A DNA stretch of 64,000 nt, taken from positions 1 through 64,000 of IMG/VR virus record IMGVR_UViG_3300020203_000008; one strand, given 5' to 3'. Below the pieces are notes generated by a model. That model did not search any database. It saw only the letters and a list, made by a program, of their open reading frames with translations, and was not told the DNA's origin. Positions 15,176 to 23,254 of the stretch are shown here, one piece after another. Every line of letters begins with the position of its first letter. Position 1 is the stretch's first letter. This DNA is from a virus. The position numbers and the translations under genes were made by a program.

Positions 15176-15394
15176 ATGCTTTGCATATGCGGGCATAAAG
15201 AAAACATGCACTCGGAACGCGTGCGAACATGGCCCTGCCAGGGAATCTCAGTTCGAGATGACCTAGGGCACTTCGAAATCGTTGACTGCTCCTGTGCAGA
15301 CTTCTACCCAGATGTCACCATCTCTCAAGAACAGTTGGATCACCTTAAGGACAACATCTTAAAGACCATCACGGAACTAAAGGAGATGGCATGA
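15176..15394 (+). CDS. small zinc-binding protein
   Basis: 72 aa with CICGHKENMH and CSCADFYPD, a typical small phage zinc protein, plus a helical tail. ATG 15176 is preceded by an in-frame TTG. Confidence 0.5.
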   Translation: MLCICGHKENMHSERVRTWPCQGISVRDDLGHFEIVDCSCADFYPDVTISQEQLDHLKDNILKTITELKEMA

Positions 15395-15681
15395 CTCGCG
15401 AACAAGAATGCACCCACCTCCTCCACACGGCCATTAAACAAGCCGAAGCTAAAGCCAAAGAACGCAACCGAGAATTAGAACATCAACTCATCTCTGCTCG
15501 TGAGCGCGCCCAGACAGCAGAGGACAAGATCGTCGGGCTGGTATCAGAACTACGACGTGCCTCCCTAAAGGAGCACGACTGGCAGGGTCGGCTCCGAAAA
15601 GTAGAGCAAGAACGAGACATGGCGCTTACACAATCCGCTTCGCGTGGTGAGTATATTATGGAAATGTTAGTGGAACGATAG
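15391..15681 (+). CDS. coiled-coil protein
   Basis: 96 aa, nearly continuous heptads (KQAEAKAKERNRELEHQLI). ATGA overlap with its neighbour. Probably a structural adaptor; unknown function. Confidence 0.55.
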   Translation: MTREQECTHLLHTAIKQAEAKAKERNRELEHQLISARERAQTAEDKIVGLVSELRRASLKEHDWQGRLRKVEQERDMALTQSASRGEYIMEMLVER

Positions 15682-15682
15682 T

Positions 15683-15958
15683 ATGAAAGACGCATGGAAA
15701 CAGTATTATGATCTGATTGACAAATACACGTTGGAACAAGAGCCACGACCCGATCTTCGAGTGGTAGCCCGCGCCCATGAGCGTAAAGTCGAACTGTCCA
15801 TTGGCATGCTACGTGATCCAAATGGAAAGTTCCTAGACAAGTACAACTGGACTACAACACAGCGAAATGTCAACACGATGCGGGAACTAGCTCAAACCAT
15901 TCTCGACGCATGTGATTTCGTAGATGCCCAGAATCCTATTTGGGCAAAACGAAGATGA
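15683..15958 (+). CDS. hypothetical protein
   Basis: 91 aa, helical and charged, with the segment PDLRVVARAHERKVELSIGM. Tightly packed between neighbours. No family recognised. Confidence 0.5.
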   Translation: MKDAWKQYYDLIDKYTLEQEPRPDLRVVARAHERKVELSIGMLRDPNGKFLDKYNWTTTQRNVNTMRELAQTILDACDFVDAQNPIWAKRR

Positions 15959-16050
15959 AAAACACGCTCTACAAGATCCTATGGGTTATTCCCGCAGCCA
16001 TATCTTGGTTGAAGGTATGCAAGCAGAATGGGAAAGACGGAAGAAGATGA
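15955..16050 (+). CDS. 31-aa hydrophobic peptide
   Basis: ATGA-type overlaps join it to both neighbours. The product begins MKNTLYKILWVIPAAISW, then a basic tail, so it could be a small membrane peptide. Coding is supported only by the overlaps. Confidence 0.4.
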   Translation: MKNTLYKILWVIPAAISWLKVCKQNGKDGRR

Positions 16051-16229
16051 AACACCTCGAATGTCAAACCTGCAAATACTACCAACCACCAATAAAAGAC
16101 GGATGGTCCACCGGAGAATGCAGAATATATCCTCCAACAAGGAATAGACAAACCACCAACTACCAATGGCCCCTAGTCCAACCCACCGATTGGTGCGGGC
16201 GATGGGAGCTAATCGACCAAGAATCATGA
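16047..16229 (+). CDS. small conserved Cys/Trp-rich protein
   Basis: 60 aa with the pattern CQTCKYY, GECRIYPP and WCGRWELI. This CxxCxYY...GxCR.xPP...DWCG.W pattern is shared by many short phage and bacterial proteins of unknown role; the four Cys probably bind zinc. Confidence 0.6.
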   Translation: MKHLECQTCKYYQPPIKDGWSTGECRIYPPTRNRQTTNYQWPLVQPTDWCGRWELIDQES

Positions 16230-16261
16230 CCGATCCCAGGAAACAGCACCTCATTCCCTCT

Positions 16262-16290
16262 TTGGAGGGGATCAGCCCATTCCATAAAAT
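16262..16290 (+). promoter_or_regulatory. candidate promoter
   Basis: TTGGAG (16262-16267), 17-base spacer, TAAAAT (16285-16290). A small GCGCCC/GGGCGC hairpin (16298-16314) follows in the predicted leader of the metallophosphoesterase. Confidence 0.4.
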
Positions 16291-16333
16291 ATTTTAAGCG
16301 CCCCCTTAGGGCGCAGAATTATAGGCGATATCA

Positions 16334-17107
16334 GTGAAAATCCTTATTTGTGGAGACACTCATGGCAATAATGCTTGGTGGGCTCGACTAGTTGAGTACG
16401 CTCAAAAGCATGCCTGCGAGAAAATCGTTCAGCTCGGAGATTTCGGATACTGGGAGCATCGACGTGAAGGCGTAGAATACCTTGATAAGACCAGTAAAAA
16501 AGCGACGATGGCTGGCATTCCGATTTACTTCATTGACGGGAACCACGAGAACCATCCCCTCTTATGGGAGCGTTACCCTCCTGGCGAGGATGGGTTCTGC
16601 AAGCTCCGAGAGAATCTCTATTACATCCCCCGTGGTAACTCCTGGACCTGGGATGGCGTAAAATTCCTTGGTATTGGCGGGGCTTATTCGGTTGATAAGC
16701 CTTGGCGTGTCCAGGAAGAAGAGACGTATCGTGAGCCACGGACTCTATGGTGGCCAACCGAACTAATCCGAGACGTGGACGTTCAGAAGTGTCTTGAGGT
16801 TGGGAAGGTGGACGTTGTCTTCTCTCATGACTGTCCGACTGGGATAGAACTTCCTGGTATTGGCGGGGAATATCCAGTTTCAAATGCCAACCGTGCTTAC
16901 TTGAGACATATTATCGATCACGTACAGCCACAGGTTGTGTTCCATGGTCATTACCATATGCGGAATTCCGGACAATTGAATGCGGCTTTCGAGCAACATG
17001 GTAAACTATTGTGGAGATCTGTTCGAGTTGAGGGTTATGCTCATGATGGTGAGTGGAGTCAGAATTCCTGGCAAGTGATAGAGACGAAGGAGATCAGCAG
17101 TGCATGA
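16334..17107 (+). CDS. calcineurin-like metallophosphoesterase
   Basis: 257 aa with all five metallophosphoesterase motifs in order: GDTHG (7-11), LGDFGYWE, DGNHENH, SHDCP and HGHYH. The two-metal active site should be complete. Relatives are nucleotide or protein phosphatases and RNA-repair phosphatases; the substrate is not predictable here. Start ATG? none upstream; GTG 16334 is in frame with good content. Confidence 0.85.
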   Translation: MKILICGDTHGNNAWWARLVEYAQKHACEKIVQLGDFGYWEHRREGVEYLDKTSKKATMAGIPIYFIDGNHENHPLLWERYPPGEDGFCKLRENLYYIPRGNSWTWDGVKFLGIGGAYSVDKPWRVQEEETYREPRTLWWPTELIRDVDVQKCLEVGKVDVVFSHDCPTGIELPGIGGEYPVSNANRAYLRHIIDHVQPQVVFHGHYHMRNSGQLNAAFEQHGKLLWRSVRVEGYAHDGEWSQNSWQVIETKEISSA

Positions 17108-17627
17108 GCACGAGAGTCGCCAGTTCGACAGCCTCACGACGTGGCAGGAACGATACGCCAAATGTTCGGACCTTCTATCGGATGCCGAGGAACGCGCCGA
17201 AGTCGCGGAAGCCGAAGCGGCATCGCTCCAGGAGTATCTGGTCGAAGAAGCTCGACTGTGGTCGCTAAAATGTGATCGCTACCGCGCCGAACGCGACCAT
17301 CTCAGAGAAGCACTGGAACGGCTAGCGGAGATACAGCCGGAGACCCATCCGGGGTGGAACGATGAGTACGTCAAAGCATCGTGGGTGTTCGAGGGTGTCC
17401 GCACTGCCGTTGGAGTGCTTCTCGGAACACCGGCGAGGCGGCGAACCCCACTCATAAAGGATCGAGGGGACGCGAGTGCTCTGACGGAACGTATCCAGTC
17501 AGTGCTGCGGGCAGAACGGGATGTCCGCCCGGACTTGTACATACCAGGGTCGGGGCAGTCGTGGGGGCATGTCGATCATCGGGTTGCTCGTATCGTCGCT
17601 GAGGCACTGCTAGCCGACCATGAGTGA
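17100..17627 (+). CDS. coiled-coil hypothetical protein, GC-rich block
   Basis: 175 aa. The first half is a heptad-rich helix (DAEERAEVAEAEAASLQEYL, ERDHLREALERLAEI); the second half is globular. It opens a GC-rich run of about 3 kb of small overlapping genes that differ in composition from the rest of the window. The YRAERDHLREAL motif recurs in downstream paralogues. Confidence 0.55.
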   Translation: MHEHESRQFDSLTTWQERYAKCSDLLSDAEERAEVAEAEAASLQEYLVEEARLWSLKCDRYRAERDHLREALERLAEIQPETHPGWNDEYVKASWVFEGVRTAVGVLLGTPARRRTPLIKDRGDASALTERIQSVLRAERDVRPDLYIPGSGQSWGHVDHRVARIVAEALLADHE

Positions 17628-17715
17628 ACTGGACCAAATCTTCGTCGGAATCACGTTGCTGCTCACAGCGGGGTTGGCTGGTGCGATATTCGGCGGCTGG
17701 ATTGGGCGACCATGA
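17620..17715 (+). CDS. 31-aa single-pass membrane peptide
   Basis: Start and stop overlap both neighbours (ATG/TGA). It encodes one hydrophobic helix (FVGITLLLTAGLAGAIFGG). Its GC content matches the block. Confidence 0.45.
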   Translation: MSELDQIFVGITLLLTAGLAGAIFGGWIGRP

Positions 17716-18200
17716 GTGAGCCCGTGACCCGCGAACCGAGCGTGTTCCCTGTACCGGAAGCAGAGACCGTGCCTTATGACTGCAACCCCGGCATCCCTGA
17801 GGCGATGTTCGACCGAGGAGCCGAACCCATGAGTGACCCTGTAGAGCCCCCCGAGGTAGTGCTCTGGAACAAAGCGGCAGCCGTCCAAGATGAGGAGTTG
17901 CTGTTTTACGCGGGTCAGGCTCTCGCGGCTGCTCTTGTAGCGGCACTCCGATATCGCTATGCAGCAGAGAAGCAGGTTAGCTGGTCGATCGGTGCGTGCC
18001 GCGACCAGGAAGAACGAGCGAATGCAGCAGAAGCCGAACTCGTCCGTCTCCGAGAAGCACTCCACGAGGTTGGGGAGCGCACCGACTACATCGCGGGCGA
18101 GATGGACGACTGCGAACGTGGTGACTTGGAACGCGACCTCAGCGCCATCGACGTGATCGTGAACCGAGCCCTGGCTGCCACCGAGGAGCCGAACCCATGA
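17712..18200 (+). CDS. paralogue of the EPPEV family, GC-rich block
   Basis: 162 aa. After a short Pro-rich N-terminus it contains MSDPVEPPEVVLWNKAAAVQ (with an internal ATG at 17829) and then helices ending in RLREALHEVGERTDY. The EPPEV-x-WN and LREAL motifs are shared with genes at 18605 and 19591. Function unknown. Confidence 0.55.
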   Translation: MSEPVTREPSVFPVPEAETVPYDCNPGIPEAMFDRGAEPMSDPVEPPEVVLWNKAAAVQDEELLFYAGQALAAALVAALRYRYAAEKQVSWSIGACRDQEERANAAEAELVRLREALHEVGERTDYIAGEMDDCERGDLERDLSAIDVIVNRALAATEEPNP

Positions 18201-18472
18201 CCCGCGACGAAGCAAGAGCCGAACTGAAGGACATCCTCATCTGGTTCGACGAGTTGGATGAGATCGCACGGGCGGAAGTCATCGAGCATGTCCTGGCCGC
18301 CCCCGAGTTGGTACTCGCAGCTCTAGGAGCCGCCCCGGTGACCACGGCCGTCGCAGCCGGCGAGGACGGCAACTGGACCGAGGAAGACCAGCCGGCGTGG
18401 TGCAACAACTGCGAAGAGTACGGCTGGGGTCGTCCTGTAGTCATGCTCCCCGAAGGAGCTGAGAAGCCATGA
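18197..18472 (+). CDS. hypothetical protein, GC-rich block
   Basis: 91 aa, acidic helical N-terminus (ARAELKDILIWFDELDEIAR) and a C-terminal CNNC pair. ATGA overlap on both sides. Confidence 0.5.
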   Translation: MTRDEARAELKDILIWFDELDEIARAEVIEHVLAAPELVLAALGAAPVTTAVAAGEDGNWTEEDQPAWCNNCEEYGWGRPVVMLPEGAEKP

Positions 18473-18612
18473 CTGAGCCCTCGGACGCACTAACTCGGTA
18501 CAAGAACATCATCGAAGTGCTTGACCGGCTGGATGAGATGGGCGTGCCCGAGTGGGCGCTTGCTCCGGTGGCGCACTACGCCGAGGAACTGTGGGAGGCC
18601 GTTCGTGACTGA
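18469..18612 (+). CDS. 47-aa acidic helical protein
   Basis: ATGA overlap at the start and GTG/TGA overlap at the end. Sequence RYKNIIEVLDRLDEMGVPEW resembles the N-terminus of the preceding gene product, so it may be a shortened paralogue. Confidence 0.5.
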   Translation: MTEPSDALTRYKNIIEVLDRLDEMGVPEWALAPVAHYAEELWEAVRD

Positions 18613-19225
18613 CCCTGTAGAGCCCCCCGAGGTAGCCGCGTGGAACAAGGCGCAGGCTAGACGCTTCGGTGACCTAATCCAGACGCCCACAGTCAAGCAA
18701 GCGGGCGATGCTCTCGCTACTGCTCTTGTAGCAGCCAGTGAGCGCGCCGAGACCGCGGAACGGATGCTCGAAACGAGCGAGTCGCTCCGTCAGGACTACG
18801 ACCTCGAAGCCCGAGAGTTGACCGTCGAACGCGACCGTCTCCGAGCCATGATTCCCGACCCCAACCAGCCTGGCGTGGGTGGGCATCACCCGACCGCCCA
18901 GGAAGTCATTCTGGGGGCTCTGCGTGATGGCACGGTTGACTCTCGGGAGCACACACTTGCATTGAGCGAACGCGCCGAGACCGCAGAAGCCGAACGAGAC
19001 CGTCTCCGAGAAGCACTCCGAGCCATCTTCGACTCGGTGGTGCTCGACCGCGGTGGCATTGAGCGGACGGACGCAATCACGTCGGCTCGCGATGCCCTGG
19101 CTGCTACCAGCACTGACACCGAGGGGTTCTACGAAGACGACGAGCCCGTCGCGGGTGTGCGTGCTGCGTTCAATGCTGGGACGAAGGGCATTACGTCAGC
19201 GCTGACCATCTGGGGGAAGCCGTGA
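18605..19225 (+). CDS. paralogue of the EPPEV family
   Basis: 206 aa from GTG 18605, where the text TDPVEPPEVAAWNKAQ begins exactly as in its paralogues; upstream codons are shadow of the previous gene. Two coiled-coil stretches (SERAETAERMLETSESLRQD and SERAETAEAERDRLREALRA) look like an internal duplication. Confidence 0.55.
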   Translation: MTDPVEPPEVAAWNKAQARRFGDLIQTPTVKQAGDALATALVAASERAETAERMLETSESLRQDYDLEARELTVERDRLRAMIPDPNQPGVGGHHPTAQEVILGALRDGTVDSREHTLALSERAETAEAERDRLREALRAIFDSVVLDRGGIERTDAITSARDALAATSTDTEGFYEDDEPVAGVRAAFNAGTKGITSALTIWGKP

Positions 19226-19368
19226 CCGACCCCGTAGTCGTGCGTCGAATCTCAGTGCCAGCACAGTGGTATCTCGGCGCTCACGGTGACCCGATTGCTC
19301 AGTTCGACTATCTCATTCTCATTTTGATGGCGGACGGTTCAGTCCGATGGGAGCGTGACCATGAGTGA
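19222..19368 (+). CDS. 48-aa small protein, GC-rich block
   Basis: GTG/TGA overlap with the previous gene. Product has a beta-like pattern (VVVRRISVPAQWYLGAHGDP, FDYLILILMADGSVRW). Coding is supported by position and composition. Confidence 0.45.
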   Translation: MTDPVVVRRISVPAQWYLGAHGDPIAQFDYLILILMADGSVRWERDHE

Positions 19369-19594
19369 CCCTGTACCCGCGACGTTTGAAGTTGATCGGG
19401 ACGTGACCGTGAGCATTCGGCAGACGAGCCGATGGTTCTGGTACATCGACGCCGGTGTCGGATGGAGCCACATCGTGGGTGGCAAGTTCGCTTTCGGTGA
19501 GAAGCGTGCGATCAAGAAGGCCGAGAGATGGCGGCGCACGCTTGAACTAGACGAACAACGATTCGCTACGAGACGAGAACTGGAGAAGCCATGA
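19361..19594 (+). CDS. hypothetical protein, GC-rich block
   Basis: 77 aa from ATG 19361. Aromatic beta core (IRQTSRWFWYIDAGVGW) and a basic helical tail. ATGA overlap with the next gene. Confidence 0.5.
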   Translation: MSDPVPATFEVDRDVTVSIRQTSRWFWYIDAGVGWSHIVGGKFAFGEKRAIKKAERWRRTLELDEQRFATRRELEKP

Positions 19595-19932
19595 CTGACC
19601 ATGTAGAGCCCCCCGAGGTAGCCGCGTGGAACGAGGCGACGAGAAGCTGGCTCTATCACGACACGAACACGGCCGTCCAAGATGGGGCGTTGCTGTTGCA
19701 CGCGGGCCTTCGTCTTGTAACGGCTCTACGCCGGACCGAAGCCGAACGTGACGCGGCCCTACGCGAGAGAGACCGGTTTCGTGAGCACTCCATGACCCTC
19801 AACACCGTGTCGTGGCGCATATCCCAGGCGCTCGGCAACGTCCCCGAAGGGGCGACCGAAGTCTGGGGCGACACGCTCCCCAACCTCGAAGCACTCATCC
19901 GAGACCGAGACGAGTATGAGCCGAAGCCATGA
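19591..19932 (+). CDS. paralogue of the EPPEV family
   Basis: 113 aa. N-terminus DHVEPPEVAAWNEAT, then RTEAERDAALRERDRFREHS, the same two-part plan as the genes at 17712 and 18605 in shorter form. Confidence 0.55.
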   Translation: MTDHVEPPEVAAWNEATRSWLYHDTNTAVQDGALLLHAGLRLVTALRRTEAERDAALRERDRFREHSMTLNTVSWRISQALGNVPEGATEVWGDTLPNLEALIRDRDEYEPKP

Positions 19933-19948
19933 GTGAGGGAGTCAGACG

Positions 19949-20188
19949 ATGAGCAAACCACTCGGCCCTGGGGGCCTCGAAGACGTGCACGACTGGCGCA
20001 AGAGAGCCCTCGCAGCGGAAGCCGACCGTGACTGGCTTCGAGAAGCCCTCCGAGCCCTGGCTGAGGAGGAGAAGGCCCGGCATATCGTGAACTGCACTTG
20101 CGGTCTGATGTGGGACGAACACAATCTTGCGTGTCCGCTCCGGGAGGGACATGCAAGTACGAAACAAGGAGATGTGAATGGAATATGA
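19949..20188 (+). CDS. hypothetical protein with C-x-C/C pair
   Basis: 79 aa: helix with DRDWLREALRALAEEE (block motif), then CTCGLMWDEHNLACP. Last member of the GC-rich block; overlaps the epimerase start by 11 bases. Confidence 0.5.
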   Translation: MSKPLGPGGLEDVHDWRKRALAAEADRDWLREALRALAEEEKARHIVNCTCGLMWDEHNLACPLREGHASTKQGDVNGI

Positions 20189-21155
20189 CCGGCTAGGTGT
20201 ACCCGAAGCCAAAGTTACGAGAAAACGTGTTTTGTTAACTGGTGGTTCTGGCTTTGTCGGGGCTCATGTCCTAGACCATCTCCTTAATACCACCGATGCC
20301 GAAGTGACTGTTTTAGCCTCCTTCCGGCATCGTGGAGATCCAAGGCGACTTAGTAAAAGCCTTAATTCTAGGGTCGAGATACTGACCTGCGACCTAGCCG
20401 GAGACCTACCAGATCTTGGAACCTTTGACACGATCCTGCATTTAGCATCCGATAGTCATGTGGATCGTTCGATCCAAAATCCGGTCTCCACGATCGAGAA
20501 TAATGTTCGGATTATGCTCACCATGCTCGAATATGCCAGAGCACACCCACCCGAGACCTTCCTCCTGTTCTCCACAGATGAGGTCTACGGCGATTCCAGC
20601 CCCCTAGTGGACGAGACACAGGCATTGCGTCCATCTAACCCCTATGCGGCTTCTAAGGCCGCTCAGGAGATGATCTCAATTGCTTACTGGCGCACCTACA
20701 GAGTGCCAGTGATCATCACGAACTCTTCGAACGTTGTCGGATCCGGTCAGGACCCAGAGAAGTTCATTCCGAAGATCATTCGTGCCATCAAGGCAGGGGA
20801 GACAATTAAGGTTCATGCAGCCAATGGTGTAGTTGGGATGCGTTATTGGAATCCAGTTCAGAATGTGGTTACTGCTCTTGATGTGGCTTTAGAAGCAGGA
20901 CCAACTTTTAAGTCTCACGGTCCAAATCGTTATCACTTGCCGGGTGGCGAGGAACACTCTAATCTTGATGTAGCTCGCATGGTGGCTGCCGCTCTCAGTA
21001 TGACCTTAGACTACGAGGTTATGGAGGTAGGAGATCTACGACCTGGATATGATCAGCGTTACCCGAAGATCGAAGGCAAAGAGCTGATCGAGTTGGGTTG
21101 GACTCCGGCTATAACCCTGAAGGAATGCATTGATAGGCTCGTCCGAGACTCTTGA
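20178..21155 (+). CDS. NAD-dependent sugar-nucleotide epimerase/dehydratase
   Basis: 325-aa extended short-chain dehydrogenase. Glycine-rich loop LTGGSGFVGAHV, FSTDEVYGDSS with catalytic Asp-Glu as in dTDP-glucose 4,6-dehydratases, and YAASKAAQEM as the YxxxK motif. It would act on a nucleotide sugar in the cytoplasm, perhaps feeding the glycosyltransferases at 46503-56429 although it is 26 kb away. ATG 20178 has AAGGAG upstream. Base composition returns to the window average here. Confidence 0.85.
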   Translation: MEYDRLGVPEAKVTRKRVLLTGGSGFVGAHVLDHLLNTTDAEVTVLASFRHRGDPRRLSKSLNSRVEILTCDLAGDLPDLGTFDTILHLASDSHVDRSIQNPVSTIENNVRIMLTMLEYARAHPPETFLLFSTDEVYGDSSPLVDETQALRPSNPYAASKAAQEMISIAYWRTYRVPVIITNSSNVVGSGQDPEKFIPKIIRAIKAGETIKVHAANGVVGMRYWNPVQNVVTALDVALEAGPTFKSHGPNRYHLPGGEEHSNLDVARMVAAALSMTLDYEVMEVGDLRPGYDQRYPKIEGKELIELGWTPAITLKECIDRLVRDS

Positions 21156-21176
21156 CAGTGGGTCTAGGCTTAGCGC

Positions 21177-21314
21177 ATGCTCAGATCACAGTGGGATCTC
21201 TACACCGTAAGAGACCGTAACGGAAACGTCAGAGGATTTGGTAAATGGTGGCAGGCGAACAAGATCGCCAAGGCAGGGAACTGGAAGATAGTCCGCTACC
21301 TGAAGACCCGTTGA
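21177..21314 (+). CDS. 45-aa basic protein
   Basis: Open frame MLRSQWDLYTVRDRNGNVRG... with Trp/Lys-rich middle. Its TGA overlaps the following TTG start. Supported only by packing. Confidence 0.4.
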   Translation: MLRSQWDLYTVRDRNGNVRGFGKWWQANKIAKAGNWKIVRYLKTR

Positions 21315-21466
21315 TCTGGTGGGGTAGATGTAACTGTCACATATGGCCTATAGTTCGATACTATCGAACATCTTACTGTAGGCGTTGTCGAATAGAACCG
21401 GCTAGTTGTGAAATGCCAGAAGACGGGCGGGCGAAATGTCTCCACGAAGGACCATGCTTTGGCTAA
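21311..21466 (+). CDS. small Cys-rich protein
   Basis: From TTG 21311 the product has CNC, CRRC and two further Cys in 51 residues, a zinc-type pattern. A longer version from ATG 21245 is possible but would overlap the previous gene. Confidence 0.4.
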   Translation: MIWWGRCNCHIWPIVRYYRTSYCRRCRIEPASCEMPEDGRAKCLHEGPCFG

Positions 21467-21650
21467 GGTAACTTTCGTTGAGTGCGACAATCCGGCCTGT
21501 TCATCTATGTCTGACAATGAAGGCATGGATTGGTTTAAGATTACGGGGAGGCCGATTTGGAAAGATCTTAAGTGGCAGGAGGTTTTTGCCTGCTCGACAA
21601 CCTGTATCTTACCGGCTTTAATGGCCCATAACGGACAAACGAAAACGTGA
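21459..21650 (+). CDS. zinc-ribbon-like protein
   Basis: 63 aa from TTG 21459 with CDNPAC and, near the end, CSTTC, fitting a small treble-clef or ribbon. Start uncertain. Confidence 0.45.
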   Translation: MAKVTFVECDNPACSSMSDNEGMDWFKITGRPIWKDLKWQEVFACSTTCILPALMAHNGQTKT

Positions 21651-21668
21651 CCAACGTAACATAAGCTC

Positions 21669-21696
21669 TTGCGTGAGCCGAAAGATTCTGTAGACT
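21669..21696 (+). promoter_or_regulatory. candidate promoter with leaderless start
   Basis: TTGCGT (21669-21674), 16-base spacer, TAGACT (21691-21696). The ATG at 21706 is ten bases after the -10 box, so almost no leader is left. Confidence 0.45.
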
Positions 21697-21705
21697 GGGG
21701 GTACC

Positions 21706-22158
21706 ATGAGTCAGCTTCGAACGCTGATGATCTTAGGATTCTCAGCGTTTTTTCTGGACCAGATCACTAAGTATGCCGCTTACGGCCTGGGTTGGACGTA
21801 CTCTAACGCGTCCGGCCCGCTAGGCATTTTCGAAGACGCAGATCTTTTCTATGTGGGATTGATTGCCTTGGCTGTTGCAGTCGTGATCTGGTCATACCAC
21901 GTCATGGGCTCAGACTTGGGCGAAATGACTGGTCTAACTCTTGTAGCTGCTGGCGTGGCAGGAAATTTGATCGATTTTGCCGTTCACCGTGCAGTGTGGG
22001 ACTGGATTCCGCTACCTGGCACGAACATCGTATTTAACATTGCTGATGTCCTCATAATCTTTGGGCTTTTTGTTTGGATTTTTCTGCGCGAACCTTCGAA
22101 GGGAGGTGCCAATGAAGGAACTACTCAAGCTCAGGGTGACCAAGCCCAAGAAGTCTGA
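21706..22158 (+). CDS. lipoprotein signal peptidase-like protein (LspA family)
   Basis: 150 aa with four hydrophobic segments and the LspA motifs in order: FLDQITKYAA (Asp18), SNASGPLGIF, AGNLIDFAVHR and VFNIADVLIIFG. Both aspartates of the membrane aspartyl-protease dyad (GN-x-x-D and FN-x-A-D) are kept; the usual Arg after the first (GNLIDR) is Phe. LspA cuts the signal peptide from diacylated prolipoproteins. A phage copy could mature a phage lipoprotein or shield from LspA inhibitors; both are inference. Confidence 0.75.
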   Translation: MSQLRTLMILGFSAFFLDQITKYAAYGLGWTYSNASGPLGIFEDADLFYVGLIALAVAVVIWSYHVMGSDLGEMTGLTLVAAGVAGNLIDFAVHRAVWDWIPLPGTNIVFNIADVLIIFGLFVWIFLREPSKGGANEGTTQAQGDQAQEV

Positions 22159-22213
22159 TGCAGTGAAGGCAGCAACAGTTGCTGTTATTGCCCCTGCTGT
22201 CAGGCGTAGGTAA
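22112..22213 (+). CDS. 33-aa basic/hydrophobic peptide
   Basis: A strong GGGAGGT precedes ATG 22112 inside the end of lspA. Product is MKELLKLRVTKPKKSDAVK followed by AATVAVIAPAVRRR. The good ribosome site is the main support. Confidence 0.5.
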   Translation: MKELLKLRVTKPKKSDAVKAATVAVIAPAVRRR

Positions 22214-22218
22214 CAGTG

Positions 22219-22248
22219 CGGGGACCGCGGCTTCGGTCGCGGTCCCCG
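22219..22248 (+). terminator. terminator-like hairpin
   Basis: CGGGGACCGCG and CGCGGTCCCCG form a perfect 11-bp stem with loop GCTTCGGT, followed by an A-rich stretch rather than U. Confidence 0.65.
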
Positions 22249-22290
22249 AGAAAACAGAAGGAACGATTATGCAGAAGAAACGGAGCACAG

Positions 22291-22875
22291 ATGAACGAAC
22301 TCGACAAGCTGAACGCTGAACGGCAGGCAGCACACGAACACGCTCAGGCCGAACGGATGCAGCGGGCCACCACCGTCCGCCCGAAGCCGAAGGGCCGGTG
22401 GCGGCTCATCGCTGCGGCGGTCGTCGTCGTGCTCGGCGTGACCGCCGTAGCCACACGGGCCGACGCCTGGCCGGTAGCGGGTCTCCGTTGGGGTGACCGG
22501 GCCGGAACGGCGGCGGGTACTGCGATCGTCGCAACGCCGGGAAGCGTCGGGTCTGCGACAGGGACTGCGCTCGTTGCTCGTGCCCGGTGGATCTTCGGGC
22601 AGTCATGCCTCGACAGTTTCACGCTCCCGAACATCGGTGGCAACTACGTGCTTTACGCCGCTGACGTGATGCGGTCGTGCAGCTACAACCCTTACGGGCT
22701 GTCGGTGGTGTCACTCGGGTACAGGGCCAACGGAACGCCGAGGATCTTCACATACTCGATTGTGCTCCAAGCCAACGGCGTGACGCACCACGACTTCTGG
22801 ACCGGAGCACCTGCCTGTTGGCCCGCAGACAGGCCGTCGGACCCGAATCCAGTGTGCCCGATTGGGGGATGGTGA
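22291..22875 (+). CDS. membrane-anchored or secreted hypothetical protein
   Basis: 194 aa. Charged helix 1-35, then a hydrophobic segment RLIAAAVVVVLGVTAVATRA ending ADAW, which can serve as a signal anchor or cleavable signal. The exported part has four Cys (for example QSCLDSF, APACWPADRP, NPVCPIGGW) that could form disulfides. GC-rich. Possibly a surface protein made during infection. Confidence 0.6.
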   Translation: MNELDKLNAERQAAHEHAQAERMQRATTVRPKPKGRWRLIAAAVVVVLGVTAVATRADAWPVAGLRWGDRAGTAAGTAIVATPGSVGSATGTALVARARWIFGQSCLDSFTLPNIGGNYVLYAADVMRSCSYNPYGLSVVSLGYRANGTPRIFTYSIVLQANGVTHHDFWTGAPACWPADRPSDPNPVCPIGGW

Positions 22876-22961
22876 ACAACCCGATGTAAAGAGTCCCGTC
22901 CGGGCTCTTGCCCGCGGCTCGGTGAGTCAGAACCGCACGTCGTAACAACTTCCCGGTCCCG

Positions 22962-23003
22962 TGCGCTTCACCTCGCCCAGCCCCCCCTGGCGGGTGAAGC
23001 GCA
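22962..23003 (+). terminator. long hairpin upstream of tRNA array
   Basis: Perfect 11-base arms TGCGCTTCACC and GGTGAAGCGCA enclose a C-rich loop. It probably separates the previous transcript from the tRNA operon. Confidence 0.5.
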
Positions 23004-23129
23004 GGGGGCCGGGGGTGAGCTCAACCTCGCAGTGTGCCTGCGGGGTCAGTGCCAGATGTGGCTTCAGTGCTCCCCCTGGCTCCTTCCCCACTCGATAATG
23101 TGATTACAACGAGCCCGGACGTAAATACC

Positions 23130-23158
23130 TTGACATGGATGTCGATACCTGAGATAGT
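23130..23158 (+). promoter_or_regulatory. promoter of the main tRNA array
   Basis: TTGACA (23130-23135), 17-base spacer, GATAGT (23153-23158); start of transcription is expected about five bases before tRNA-Glu(CUC). Confidence 0.6.
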
Positions 23159-23169
23159 TATTTGGATAC

Positions 23170-23243
23170 GCCCTCGTGGAGGAATGGCTAGACTCACTGC
23201 CCTCTCACGGCAGATACTGCGGGTTCGAGTCCCGTCGAGGGTA
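23170..23243 (+). tRNA. tRNA-Glu(CUC)
   Basis: Acceptor GCCCTCG/CGAGGGT, anticodon arm CTGCC-CTCTCAC-GGCAG, T loop TTCGAGT, discriminator A. Confidence 0.88.
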
Positions 23244-23254
23244 CGCAAGTACAT

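Larger units (their letters stand above)
22876..23169. other. non-coding leader of the tRNA array
   Basis: No gene is visible. It holds the hairpin TGCGCTTCACC/GGTGAAGCGCA (22962-23003) and the promoter at 23130. A weaker AGAG-CCCG/CGGGCTCT hairpin lies near 22890-22910. Confidence 0.5.
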
